Part shown: piece by piece, positions 1 through 8,523 of the stretch
How positions within the stretch are numbered: position 1 is the stretch's first letter
How the letters are laid out: every line of letters begins with the position of its first letter
Source: JALYXS01 sp051003795
GTDB taxonomy: Bacteria; Acidobacteriota; Terriglobia; Bryobacterales; Bryobacteraceae
Reading direction: 5' to 3'
NCBI GenBank assembly: GCA_051003795.1
Contig: JBPCKZ010000156.1
Span: forward strand, 1 to 31,197
DNA length: 31,197 bases
Program-made: the position numbers and the translations under genes
The notes under the pieces: generated by a model
Told to the model about the DNA's origin: nothing
Databases searched by the model: none
Seen by the model: only the letters and a program-made list of their open reading frames with translations

Positions 1-110
1 CCGAGGAAGTCGCGCGATTCGAAGAGATCGACTTCGAAACCGGCGCCGCCGAGCGCGGCAGCGGCGGCAAGGCCGGCAAGCCCGCCGCCCGCGACAATCA
101 CTTTCGGCAA
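1..110 (-). CDS. FAD/NAD(P)-dependent oxidoreductase, N-terminal fragment (runs off the window)
   Basis: Read on the minus strand from a TTG at 110, the first residues are MPKVIVAGGGLAGLAAAAAL, followed by an acidic-ended beta strand (FEVDLFES). This is the dinucleotide-binding GxGxxG Rossmann fold of flavin-dependent amine oxidase or desaturase-type enzymes. An in-frame TGA lies two codons upstream of the TTG, so the start must be this TTG or the GTG at 101. Only 36 codons are in the window, so the substrate cannot be told; a carotenoid/squalene-type desaturase or HpnE-like enzyme would fit such an N-terminus. It is divergent from the sulfatase, with only about 27 bases between start codons. 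Confidence 0.7.
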   Translation of the reverse strand, partial: MPKVIVAGGGLAGLAAAAALGGAGFEVDLFESRDFL

Positions 111-137
111 ATGCTTTCATTATCGCAACGGCATAAA

Positions 138-1598
138 ATGCAAACTGTGAATCGGAGATCGTTTGTGAAGCTGGCGGCGGGTTCGGCCGCGGCTGTTTCG
201 AGCGCGGCCCAACTGCCGGAGCTTCCGCCCGCGGGCCATCATGTCCCCGAACCTCCACGCAATCCGCGCCCGAACGTCCTATGGATCTTGGGCGATCAGT
301 TTCGCGCGCAGGCGCTTCAGTACAATGGCGACCCGAACTCCCGCACCCCGAACTTGAACCGCGCGGAGATTAACGGCGTCGCCTTCACCGGCCATGTCTC
401 CGGCTTTCCGCTGTGCTGTCCGTTCCGCGGGTCCATGCTCACCGGCAGCTATCCGCACAATTGCGTGCCGGGACACGAATATCCTTTGCCGCAAGGACGC
501 AAAACCGTGGCCGATGTTTTCAACGCGAATGGATATCGCACCGCGTATTTCGGCAAGTGGCACCTGGGCGGCTTCCACGAACGCGACGGCCGCGCGGCAT
601 TCTTCATAACCGATCCCGCGCGCCGCGGCGGCTTTGAAACCTGGACGGGTTATGAGAACAACAACAGCCAGTGGGACTCCTGGGTGCATGGCGGCGCGGG
701 CAAGGACGCCTTCCACTACCGCCTGCCCGGTTATGAAACCGATGAGCTGACGAACCTGCTGATTCGCTACCTCAAAGATTACGTCGAGGAGCGGAAGCAA
801 GGAACGGCCAAGCCGTTCTTCGGGGTCTTAAGCGTGCAACCGCCGCACGATCCTTACATCGCTCCCGAAGAGTTCATGGCGAAATACAATCCCGAGCGGC
901 TGCAGCTTCGCGCCAACGTGGCGCACTCTTCGAGCATCGAGCGGCAGGCGCGGCGCGACCTGGCGGGCTACTGCGCCATGATCGAAAACCTCGACTGGAA
1001 CTATGGCCGCGTGGTCCGGGTGCTGGAAGAGAGCGGCCTTCTGACCGATACGCACATCTTCTTTTTCGCCGATCATGGCGACATGCACGGTTCCCAAGGC
1101 CTGTTCCGCAAGACGTGCCCGTATGAAGAATCGATCCGCACGCCATTCACCATTTCGGGCGGCACGCCGCGATATCAAGGATGGAAAAACGGGCGCTTGC
1201 CGGTGGTCTCCAATCACGTCGATATCGCGCCAACAACGCTCGGGCTGTGCGGAATCGAAAAGCCCGATTGGATGGCGGGCGCGGACCTGTCGCATCACCG
1301 GATCGATAAACCCGCCGCTGGCCCCGAGCCCGACTCGGCCTACCTGCAGAACGTGATTCCGACCGGCCATCCCGACAGCGTCAATACTCCGTACCGCGGC
1401 GTGGCGACGCGCGACGGATGGAAATATGTCTGTTTCGAAAATCGCTCCTGGTTGCAGTTCGACTTGAACGACGATCCTTTCGAACAAGCGAATCTCGCCC
1501 AAAACAACAGTTATCGCGCCGAGCGGAAAATGCTGGCCGGACGGCTTCGCCAGTGGGTCGCGGACACCGGAGACCGGTTCGAAATCCCGGCGGATTGA
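138..1598 (+). CDS. Tat-exported sulfatase (formylglycine-dependent, type I)
   Basis: A 486-residue sulfatase/alkaline-phosphatase-superfamily hydrolase that would remove sulfate esters from a carbohydrate or other substrate outside the cytoplasm. The N-terminus has a twin-arginine motif (NRRSFVK) followed by an Ala-rich hydrophobic stretch, so Tat export is likely. The start at 138 places the RR at residues 6-7; an ATG at 111 is also open. NVLWILGDQFR near residue 47 supplies metal-binding Asp, and CCPFRGSMLTG carries the C-x-P-x-R signature, with Cys93 the expected formylglycine. GKWHLGG and FADHGDMHG are the other active-site blocks. Its stop overlaps the start of the LysR gene by one base (TGATG), suggesting a co-transcribed dedicated regulator. 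A maturation enzyme (FGE or anSME) is not in the window. The substrate is unknown. Confidence 0.93.
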   Translation: MQTVNRRSFVKLAAGSAAAVSSAAQLPELPPAGHHVPEPPRNPRPNVLWILGDQFRAQALQYNGDPNSRTPNLNRAEINGVAFTGHVSGFPLCCPFRGSMLTGSYPHNCVPGHEYPLPQGRKTVADVFNANGYRTAYFGKWHLGGFHERDGRAAFFITDPARRGGFETWTGYENNNSQWDSWVHGGAGKDAFHYRLPGYETDELTNLLIRYLKDYVEERKQGTAKPFFGVLSVQPPHDPYIAPEEFMAKYNPERLQLRANVAHSSSIERQARRDLAGYCAMIENLDWNYGRVVRVLEESGLLTDTHIFFFADHGDMHGSQGLFRKTCPYEESIRTPFTISGGTPRYQGWKNGRLPVVSNHVDIAPTTLGLCGIEKPDWMAGADLSHHRIDKPAAGPEPDSAYLQNVIPTGHPDSVNTPYRGVATRDGWKYVCFENRSWLQFDLNDDPFEQANLAQNNSYRAERKMLAGRLRQWVADTGDRFEIPAD

Positions 1599-2487
1599 TG
1601 GATATCCGTCAGCTCGAACTTTTTCTGGCGGTGATGGAATATTCAAGCGTGACGCGCGCGGCGGAGAAGATGTTTATCTCTCCCGGCGCCGTGAGCCAGC
1701 AACTTCGGGCGCTCGCGAACGAGTTGCGGACCGAGCTTTTTTCCCAATCCGGAAGACGGCTTGTGCCGACTCCCGACGCGCACAGGCTTGCGGAACACGC
1801 GAAGTCCGTAATCGGGCAAATCCGTCAGATCGAACGGGAATTCGAAAACGATCCGCTGCGCGACACCCGCCCGTTTCATTTCGCCACCGGGGCCACCACG
1901 CTGATCCACCGCTTGGGGCGTCCACTCCGCTCGATGCACAAGAAATACTCGCATGCCGACATTCACATCACGGTCGCGAACACCGAGGACGTCGTGGCCG
2001 GTCTGGTCGAGAGGCGATTCGACCTCGGCTTGATTTCCCTGCCGATCGCAGAGCCGTGCTTGACGGTGGTTCCGCTATTCGAAGAAGAATTGCTGTTCCT
2101 GCGCCCCTCGCCCAATCGCGTTCGCGGCAACGCCGTAATCTCGCTACAACCAACTCAGTTGTCGGGTCCTCATTTCTGCTGTATTCGAAGAAGAGCAACA
2201 TGCGCTCGATCATCGACCGATTTTTCGGAGAGATCGGACTGACTCCGAGAGTTGTTATGGAAGCCGACGACACCGAAGCGATCAAGCGGCTGGTCGAGGC
2301 CGGATTTGGCTACTCGATCCTTCCCCAATTCGCCCTGCGCGGTCCGGCCCGCTTCTACCAGACGTTTCGCATCGCGGGGCGCCGGCTCGCGAGGACACAG
2401 GCCTTAGCCATGGCTCGCACCGCCTATCCTCGCGCGCTTACGCAATCGATAGCTGGGTTCTTGAAAACCGCGCTCGAATCGGATTGA
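1598..2487 (+). pseudogene. LysR-family transcriptional regulator, interrupted by a frameshift
   Basis: The N-terminal winged helix-turn-helix is clear: MDIRQLELFLAVMEYSSVTR, then EKMFISPGAVSQQLRALANE. A LysR substrate-binding domain follows. The reading frame breaks near 2155-2175: upstream the frame ends in a non-LysR tail (HFCCIRRRATCARSS), while the next frame resumes with FLLYSKKSNMRSIIDRFF and AGFGYSILPQFA, both typical of the effector domain. The total length, 890 bases, is one base short of a multiple of three, so a one-base deletion explains it and would restore a 296-residue protein. The ATG overlaps the sulfatase stop by one base. The stop lies 3 bases from the end of the convergent MFS gene. 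This could be a real pseudogene or a sequencing error. Confidence 0.88.
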
Positions 2488-2490
2488 TTC

Positions 2491-3789
2491 TCATCGCTCC
2501 AATTGCCCGATCTTCGGCAAGAGCAGTTGAATAATCGCCAGTGCCAGCAAATACATGGTGCCCGCGATGAAAAAAAGCGGGCCGTACGCGCCGTGGGAAA
2601 AGTCCAGCCAGTATCCCACCGCGGGCGCCACGAGCATTCCGCCGATTGCGCCGCCCAGCCCGCCGAGGCCCACCACCGATCCCACCGCCGATGGCGGAAA
2701 CACGTCCGATGCCAGCGTGAACAAGTTCGCCGACCACCCTTGATGCGCCGCCGCCGCGATGGCAATCAGCGCTACCGTCAGCCAAAGGCTCCCACGCGAG
2801 TACATGACCCCGATCACCGGCAACACCGCGATGGCACACGTCAGCATTGCTGTCTTCCGGGCCGCGTTCAGAGTCCAGCCCCGCTTCAGTAATGCGGAAG
2901 ACAACCAGCCGCCGCCGATCGATCCGAAATCCGCCGTGAGATAGATGGCGATCAACGGCGGCCCCAACTGAGTGAGATCCAGGCCGTAGTTCCGGTGCAG
3001 GAACCCGGGCAGCCAGTATAAATAAAACCACCAGACCGGATCGGTCAAGAACTTTCCGGCGACGAAGGCCCAGGCGCCCCGCGTCGCGAGTAGCTTTACA
3101 TAAGGAACTCGAATCGAAACGTCCGGTTCGGCTTCGCGATCCGATTCGATCAGCGCCAGTTCCCCCGGCGACAATAGCTTGTGCTCGCGAGGCTGCCGGT
3201 AAAACGTCAGCCAGAGCACGACCCAGACGAGATCGAGACTGCCCGTCGCGAGGAACGCGGAACGCCAGCCAAAGCTTGCCGCCAGCAGCGGCACGACGAG
3301 CGGCGCGACGATGGCGCCCACGTTCGAGCCGCTGTTGAAAATCCCGGTCGCAAGCGCGCGCTCGCGTTTCGGAAACCAATCGGCAACGGTCTTAATCGCC
3401 GCGGGGAAGTTGGCCGCCTCTCCGATTCCTAAACCGAAGCGCGCCATCGCAAACCGCACGGAGGTTCGCGCGAGCGAGTGCGACATCGACGCGAGACTCC
3501 AGACGATCACCGCCAGGGCGTATCCGGTTCGCGTGCCCAGCCGATCGATTAGCCGTCCGGCAATCGGCATCATGATGGCGTACGCGCACTGGAATGCGAA
3601 AACGATCCATCCGAAATCCGCTTCGTGCCACCCCAATTCGCGCTCGAGCGTTGGCTTGAGAATGCCCAGCACCTGCCGGTCGATGTAGTTGACCGTCGTC
3701 GCGAAGAACAGCAATCCGCAGATGTACCAACGCAAGTGCGGCAGCGTGCGCCGGGATGCGCGCCTTACCGCGCGCGCAGCTTGGTCCAT
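2491..3789 (-). CDS. MFS transporter, hexuronate (ExuT/ACS-family) type
   Basis: About 432 residues with 12 predicted membrane helices. VNYIDRQVLGILKPTLERE in the first helix/loop, GRLIDRLGTRTGY in the loop after helix 2, and FGLGIGEAANFPAAIKTVADW are hallmark segments of the anion:cation symporter group that includes ExuT, which imports glucuronate and galacturonate by proton symport. The open frame extends upstream to 3924, but those residues are hydrophilic and run antisense-like through the neighbour. The ATG at 3789 gives the expected short N-terminus and a 25-base overlap with the upstream uxaC-like gene. Operon with that gene supports a uronate substrate, though related members carry other acidic sugars. 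Confidence 0.9.
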   Translation of the reverse strand: MDQAARAVRRASRRTLPHLRWYICGLLFFATTVNYIDRQVLGILKPTLERELGWHEADFGWIVFAFQCAYAIMMPIAGRLIDRLGTRTGYALAVIVWSLASMSHSLARTSVRFAMARFGLGIGEAANFPAAIKTVADWFPKRERALATGIFNSGSNVGAIVAPLVVPLLAASFGWRSAFLATGSLDLVWVVLWLTFYRQPREHKLLSPGELALIESDREAEPDVSIRVPYVKLLATRGAWAFVAGKFLTDPVWWFYLYWLPGFLHRNYGLDLTQLGPPLIAIYLTADFGSIGGGWLSSALLKRGWTLNAARKTAMLTCAIAVLPVIGVMYSRGSLWLTVALIAIAAAAHQGWSANLFTLASDVFPPSAVGSVVGLGGLGGAIGGMLVAPAVGYWLDFSHGAYGPLFFIAGTMYLLALAIIQLLLPKIGQLER

Positions 3790-5021
3790 TTCTCGATGTT
3801 CGAACGGAAGAGGCGATTCACGTCGCGATCGATCGTCTCTCTGGTCACGGTGCACCCATCTTGGGACATCAGCCGGTATGAGTTGGCTAGAATCGCCGCC
3901 ATGGTCCGGCGCGTGTTCCGCCATTTGTAGATCACCTGCTCCAGTATGCGCGCGTCGGAATGTTGCGCGATAAAGCTGGTCCCCAGCATCTCAATGCGCT
4001 CCCGGGTGATCTCTTCGACGATCGACGGATTGTTTAGAAACCACCAGCATCCGAACGGCATCAGGTTGGCGAATTTGCGCGCATACACGCATAACTCATA
4101 TTGGTTTTCGCGGCTAAGGACGCTGGTGAGGAAGCGGTTGCCGGGGTAATCCCGGCAAAGATTTTCGAGCGAGTGGAGGTCCGCGCGCCCCACGGCGTCA
4201 CCGGCCAGGCGCAGCGCCGGATTCACTTGGTATCTCACGCCAATCATCAAGGAGAGCGGGATATCGAACTCGCTGCACGCGGGCAGAACGGCTTCCGCGA
4301 GCAGTTTGCCGCGCACGCTCTCTTCGGGGAACAAAAACGTGTCGGGCAGCGAAACGGCCATGTAGACCGGACGCATTCTCACGCACCAATCGGCCAAAAA
4401 GCGGCGAACTTCCGCAACGGACTTGCCAGATGCCGCTTGATCCACCGCATAGCCCTTCTCCGCCAAAATACGCCAGTGTTCCGGCCACTTGTTCAAGACC
4501 CGGTCCAACCGCAGGACGGCATGGAATTGCGGATGATCCTCGGCGCCTCGTTCCCAAAGCGGCCCTTCTTCCGGATCGAGCGGGTCGTTGGTCATAATCG
4601 CTTCGCTCACGCCCGCGAGCTCGAAAACCTTCTTGATGTGCGCCTCGAGATTTTGCGCCGCGAAGAATTCGCGCGCCTCGCGCAGGCCGTTGTCGCCGGT
4701 TGGCAGTCCGAACGCTTGCAATACGGCCACGACGCCGCGGGTGGCTTCCGAGATGGGGCTGTTCTCAACGAACAACGCACGCCAAATGGCGTCGGCCTTC
4801 TGTCGCTTCGATAATTTCCAGTATTCGCCGGGCGCGATTTCGGACGATCGGAACAGCTCGGCTTCCAGATAGTGGTAAGTAACCAGATCGTCGATGCCCC
4901 ACGCCCCCACCTTGCTCAGGGATGGCTTAAACAGGTGCGTGTGGACGTCGATGAAGGATGCCGCGTTCAGCGATTCTTCAACCGCGGACGCAATTGAATT
5001 TTCGGGGAGTGTGGATGTCAT
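3765..5021 (-). CDS. uxaC: glucuronate isomerase (UxaC)-like amidohydrolase-fold protein
   Basis: A 418-residue protein of the uronate isomerase branch of the amidohydrolase superfamily, which interconverts glucuronate/fructuronate and galacturonate/tagaturonate in the cytoplasm. The metal-binding pair appears as IDVHTHLF (His27, His29). MTNDPLD corresponds to the TTDDP block of E. coli UxaC, GCWWFLNNP to its GSGWWFND, and HSDAR to its TDSR (Asp and Arg kept). It is about 50 residues shorter than E. coli UxaC, and the HIGA histidine block seems replaced by MIGV, so the exact reaction is less sure than the family. It starts the minus-strand operon with the ExuT-like carrier and diverges from the TonB receptors. 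A GGAG lies two bases before the ATG. Confidence 0.8.
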   Translation of the reverse strand: MTSTLPENSIASAVEESLNAASFIDVHTHLFKPSLSKVGAWGIDDLVTYHYLEAELFRSSEIAPGEYWKLSKRQKADAIWRALFVENSPISEATRGVVAVLQAFGLPTGDNGLREAREFFAAQNLEAHIKKVFELAGVSEAIMTNDPLDPEEGPLWERGAEDHPQFHAVLRLDRVLNKWPEHWRILAEKGYAVDQAASGKSVAEVRRFLADWCVRMRPVYMAVSLPDTFLFPEESVRGKLLAEAVLPACSEFDIPLSLMIGVRYQVNPALRLAGDAVGRADLHSLENLCRDYPGNRFLTSVLSRENQYELCVYARKFANLMPFGCWWFLNNPSIVEEITRERIEMLGTSFIAQHSDARILEQVIYKWRNTRRTMAAILANSYRLMSQDGCTVTRETIDRDVNRLFRSNIEKWTKLRAR

Positions 5022-5070
5022 GTCTCCAGCCAGTTTACGTGCAGGCGGCGCGATAACTCCATTGAGTTCC

Positions 5071-5089
5071 GCTAAACGTTCCGTTTAGC
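5071..5089. promoter_or_regulatory. perfect 19-base palindrome, candidate operator
   Basis: GCTAAACG-TTC-CGTTTAGC: two exact 8-base inverted arms around a 3-base centre. It sits in the 172-base gap between the divergent uxaC-like and TonB-receptor genes, 50 bases upstream of the former's ATG and 10 bases upstream of a candidate -35 box for the latter. This placement suits an operator for a LacI-, GntR- or similar dimeric sugar-responsive regulator acting on both directions. No gene for such a regulator is seen next to it. Confidence 0.6.
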
Positions 5090-5098
5090 ATTTGTGAA

Positions 5099-5127
5099 TT
5101 GACTCCCTCGGGCATTCCCCGTATTGT
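5099..5127 (+). promoter_or_regulatory. candidate sigma-70 promoter for the TonB-receptor/pectin operon
   Basis: TTGACT (5099-5104), 17-base spacer, TATTGT (5122-5127). The -35 matches five of six consensus bases and the -10 four of six. It lies 67 bases upstream of the ATG at 5194, which has its own Shine-Dalgarno AGGA at 5184-5187. The palindrome lies just upstream. Inferred from sequence match only. Confidence 0.4.
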
Positions 5128-5193
5128 GGATTAGCCGTGAAATAATCCGGGCCAGTATCGCGATTTGTTCAGGCGCGTTCTACAGGAATAACT

Positions 5194-8100
5194 ATGACCA
5201 CGCATCGTCAAACCAATGTAATTCGAGCGGGTAAATTCACGCCGCTATTGTTAGCCGCGCAAGGCCTGCTCTTCTGCCAGGGCTTGGGCTCCATCACCGG
5301 TACAATCACCGATCCGTCCGGCGGCCTAGTTCCGTCCGTCACGGTCAAGATCACGGACGAGGGAACTTCGGCGGTGCGGGCGACAGCCACCAATACGCAG
5401 GGTTACTACGTCTTCCCGGCCCTCCGCCCTTCCACTTACTCGCTCGATGTGGAATCGGCGGGTTTCGCTCCGTCGATTCGCAAAGGCATTATTCTGCAGG
5501 CCGACGAAAGCGCGACGGTCAACGTGACGCTAACGGTTCAGCAATCGAGCCAGCAGGTGGAGGTCACCGCCGACGCGGCTCAAGTGAACACGACCAACGC
5601 GACGGTAAGCGAGGTGGTCGACCAACGAAGGATGGTCGATCTGCCGCTCAATGGACGCAACGCCGCATCTTTGTTGCTGGTAGTCGCGGGGGCCACGCCC
5701 GCGCCGGCGAGCGACGTCGATCAGGGAAATACGAAAACGTTTCCTTCGACCATCACCGTTTCGACCAACGGCTCCCGCCAAAATCAGGTGAGCTTCCGGC
5801 TGGATGGCGCGAACAACAACGATATTTATACCAATGCGAACCAGCCGTTTCCATTCCCCGATGCTCTCCAGGAATTCAGCGTGCAGACCAGTAACTACTC
5901 GGCTAAGTATGGCGGCAACGCCGGCGGCGTGGTCAACGTGGTGACTAAGTCGGGAGCCAATGAAGTACACGGAGACGGTTTTGAATTCGTGCGCAATGCC
6001 GTCTTCAATGCGCGCAACTTCTTCGGCGCGAATCGCGATCGGCTCAAGCGCAACCAGTTCGGCGGAGTAATTGGCGGCCCCGTGGTAATCCCGCATCTCT
6101 ACGATGGCCGCAACCGCACGTTCTTTTTCTTTGGATATCAAGGAACCCGCATCCGCAATATCAGCGGCACTTCGAACGCCTATGTACCGACCGCCGCGAA
6201 CCTCAATGGCGATTTTTCGGCACTGCTTGCGGCGAACAACCCGGCCAATCCGTTCGGCAAGGCCGTAATCGTAAACGATCCCAAAACGGGCCAGCCGTTT
6301 CCCGGCAACCAGATTCCGGTGGCCCGTTTCGATCCCGCCGCGGTTGCCTTCACGAAGTATCTGCCGCAAGTAGGCGGCAACGGCAAGATCTTCTACGCGC
6401 AGCCTTTGGCGCAGGATTTCAATGAATACGTGGCGCGCGTGGACCATTCGATTTCCGATAAAGACCGCATTTCCGGACGCTACTTTTTCGACCGTTTCGT
6501 GAACGCGCCGTTCTTCGACAAGACGAACTACCTGAGCGCGGCCAACTTTTCCCAGATCAACTCGCACAATGCGCTGTTGAGCGAAACCCATATCGTCAGC
6601 CCCGCCGCGTTGAACGAATTTCGCGCCAGCTTTTCGCGGCAGACGTCGAATCGCGGTCCGGCCCCAGGCAGTATCAGCCTCGCGGACTTGGGCGCAAGCT
6701 TGTATCAGCCCACGACCGGAAAAACTCTCGAGGGCATAAACGTCTCGGGTTACTTCAACCCCAGCCAGACCGATCCAGCCCTGTTCATCCGCAATCAGTA
6801 CAACCTGAGCGACGATTTCAATTGGGTCCGCGGAAAGCATAACATCGCATTCGGCGCTTCCGCCATTCGCGGCCAAGTGCTTCTGCGCAATCAGTTCCGC
6901 ACATCGGGATCGTATACCTTTACCGCGGATACGACCAACGACGCGCTCGCCAGCTTTCTGCTCGGTTATGTCCGCACTTTCACGCAGGGTTTCGGGGAAT
7001 TCAAAGACAACGTGCTCAATTCCTATAGCCTCTACGTTCAGGACGACGTTCACTTGTCGCGCCGGTTGACCATCAATTTGGGCCTGCGCTACGACCCGCA
7101 ATTTCCCTGGCAGGAGCGCAAGAACCGCATCGAGCAGTTCCGCGTGGACGCTTACAACGCGGGCACGCGGTCTCAGGTATACACCAACGCGCCTCCCGGA
7201 TTGCTGTTCCCCGGCGATCCCGGCGTGCCGAAGTGGGGCGCCGGGGAGCTACGCCAACATCGCGCCGCGCGCCGGATTCGCTTACGATCTATTCGGCGAT
7301 GGCCGCACCAGCCTTCGCGGGGGCGCCGGAATGTATTACGATGCCTTGCAGGATGGCATCTATAACAACCGCTTTGTCGACGTCACGCCTTTCAGTCCGC
7401 AGTTCAGCTTGACAACTCCCGCTGGAACGTTCAGCAATCCGTATCTCGGACTGGCGAACCCGTATCCCGCGCCATTTCCGCCGCCGAAGAACACGCCGTT
7501 TCCGGGTCCGGTGCTGGCGATCACTTACGATCCGGCGAATGGCGCGCGGGAGCTTACGCCCGTGGTTTATAACTGGGACTTAATGATGGAGCGGCAGCTT
7601 TCGGCCGACTGGCTCCTGCGGGCGGCTTATGTCGGTTCGCATTCCATTCACTTACTCGAATCGACGGAGTTGAATCCGGCGGTTTACACGCCGGGAAGCA
7701 AGTTATCGACGGATCAACGCCGCGCTTTCCAGCCGTATGGCAGCATTTCCCAGGCTTCTCAAGATATCAATTCGAGCTATAACTCCCTCCAACTGACCGC
7801 CCAGAAACGGTATTCCCGGGGATTAACTATCTTAGCCAACTATACCTGGTCTAAGTCGATTGACGACTTACCCTACGCTCAAGGGATCACGGGTGTTTCG
7901 GCGGGCAATAACTCGCCGATTCCCTGGAATTTTTCGGGTCGGCATCAATACGATCGCGGCCCTTCGGAGTTCGATCATACGCATCGATTCGTTGCGTCGT
8001 ATGTCTGGGATCTGCCGAAGCTGGCCAGCGCCAACGCATTGATGCGCGGCGTGGCGGGCGGATGGCAGATGACGGGTATTGTGACGGCGCAGTCGGGCGG

Positions 8101-8512
8101 CCCGATCACCATTCTCGCGGGCAAAGATCAATCGCAAACGGGCATTGGGGCGGATCGCGGCCAGTTCGTGAGCGGGAATGTCTATGGCTCCGGAGCATGC
8201 GGCGCGTCCGGTCCCTGCGTGAATTTTCTGAATCCCGCGGCGTTCGCGATCCCCGCGCTCGGGACATTTGGAAACGTCGGAAAGGGCAGCTTGCGAGGTC
8301 CGAATCTAATCACATGGGACACGGGCCTGTTCAAAGAGATTCCGCTGCGAACGGAGCGCTTGAAATTGCAATTTCGCGCCGAATTTTTCAATATCTTGAA
8401 CCGCGTGAACTTCAATAATCCGAACGTCACGGTGAGCGCCGGCGGTTTCGGAAGCATCACCGGCGCGGGCGACCCCAGAATTGGACAGTTGGCGCTGAAG
8501 ATACTATTCTGA
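5194..8512 (+). pseudogene. TonB-dependent receptor 1 (Oar-like, carboxypeptidase-regulatory domain), frameshifted
   Basis: An outer-membrane receptor of the large Acidobacteriota type. A signal peptide is followed by a CarboxypepD_reg beta-sandwich (GSITGTITDPSGG, about residues 32-115), a plug domain (VDLPLNGRNAAS, FSVQTSNYSAKYGGNAGG, VVNVVTKSG) and a long beta-barrel ending in a C-terminal aromatic strand (LALKILF). The frame shifts near 7235-7246: upstream the frame ends in an Arg-rich non-barrel tail stopping at 7365, while the next frame reads SYANIAPRAGFAYDLFGDG and continues to 8512. The total length (3319 bases) is one more than a multiple of three, so one extra base, perhaps in the GGGG run at 7235-7238 or 7243-7246, explains it. 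The repaired product would have 1105 residues. Linkage to the lyase and uronate genes suggests uptake of pectic oligosaccharides. Confidence 0.88.
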
Positions 8513-8523
8513 TTTCGATCCAC

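Noticed and set aside
2438..3379. Second minus-strand frame inside the MFS transporter gene
   Set aside because: Shadow of the transporter in another frame; no domain.
5530..7101. Long open frame of 523 codons antisense to TonB receptor 1
   Set aside because: The protein has no recognisable domains and mirrors the codon bias of the receptor on the other strand; it is a shadow of a high-GC gene.
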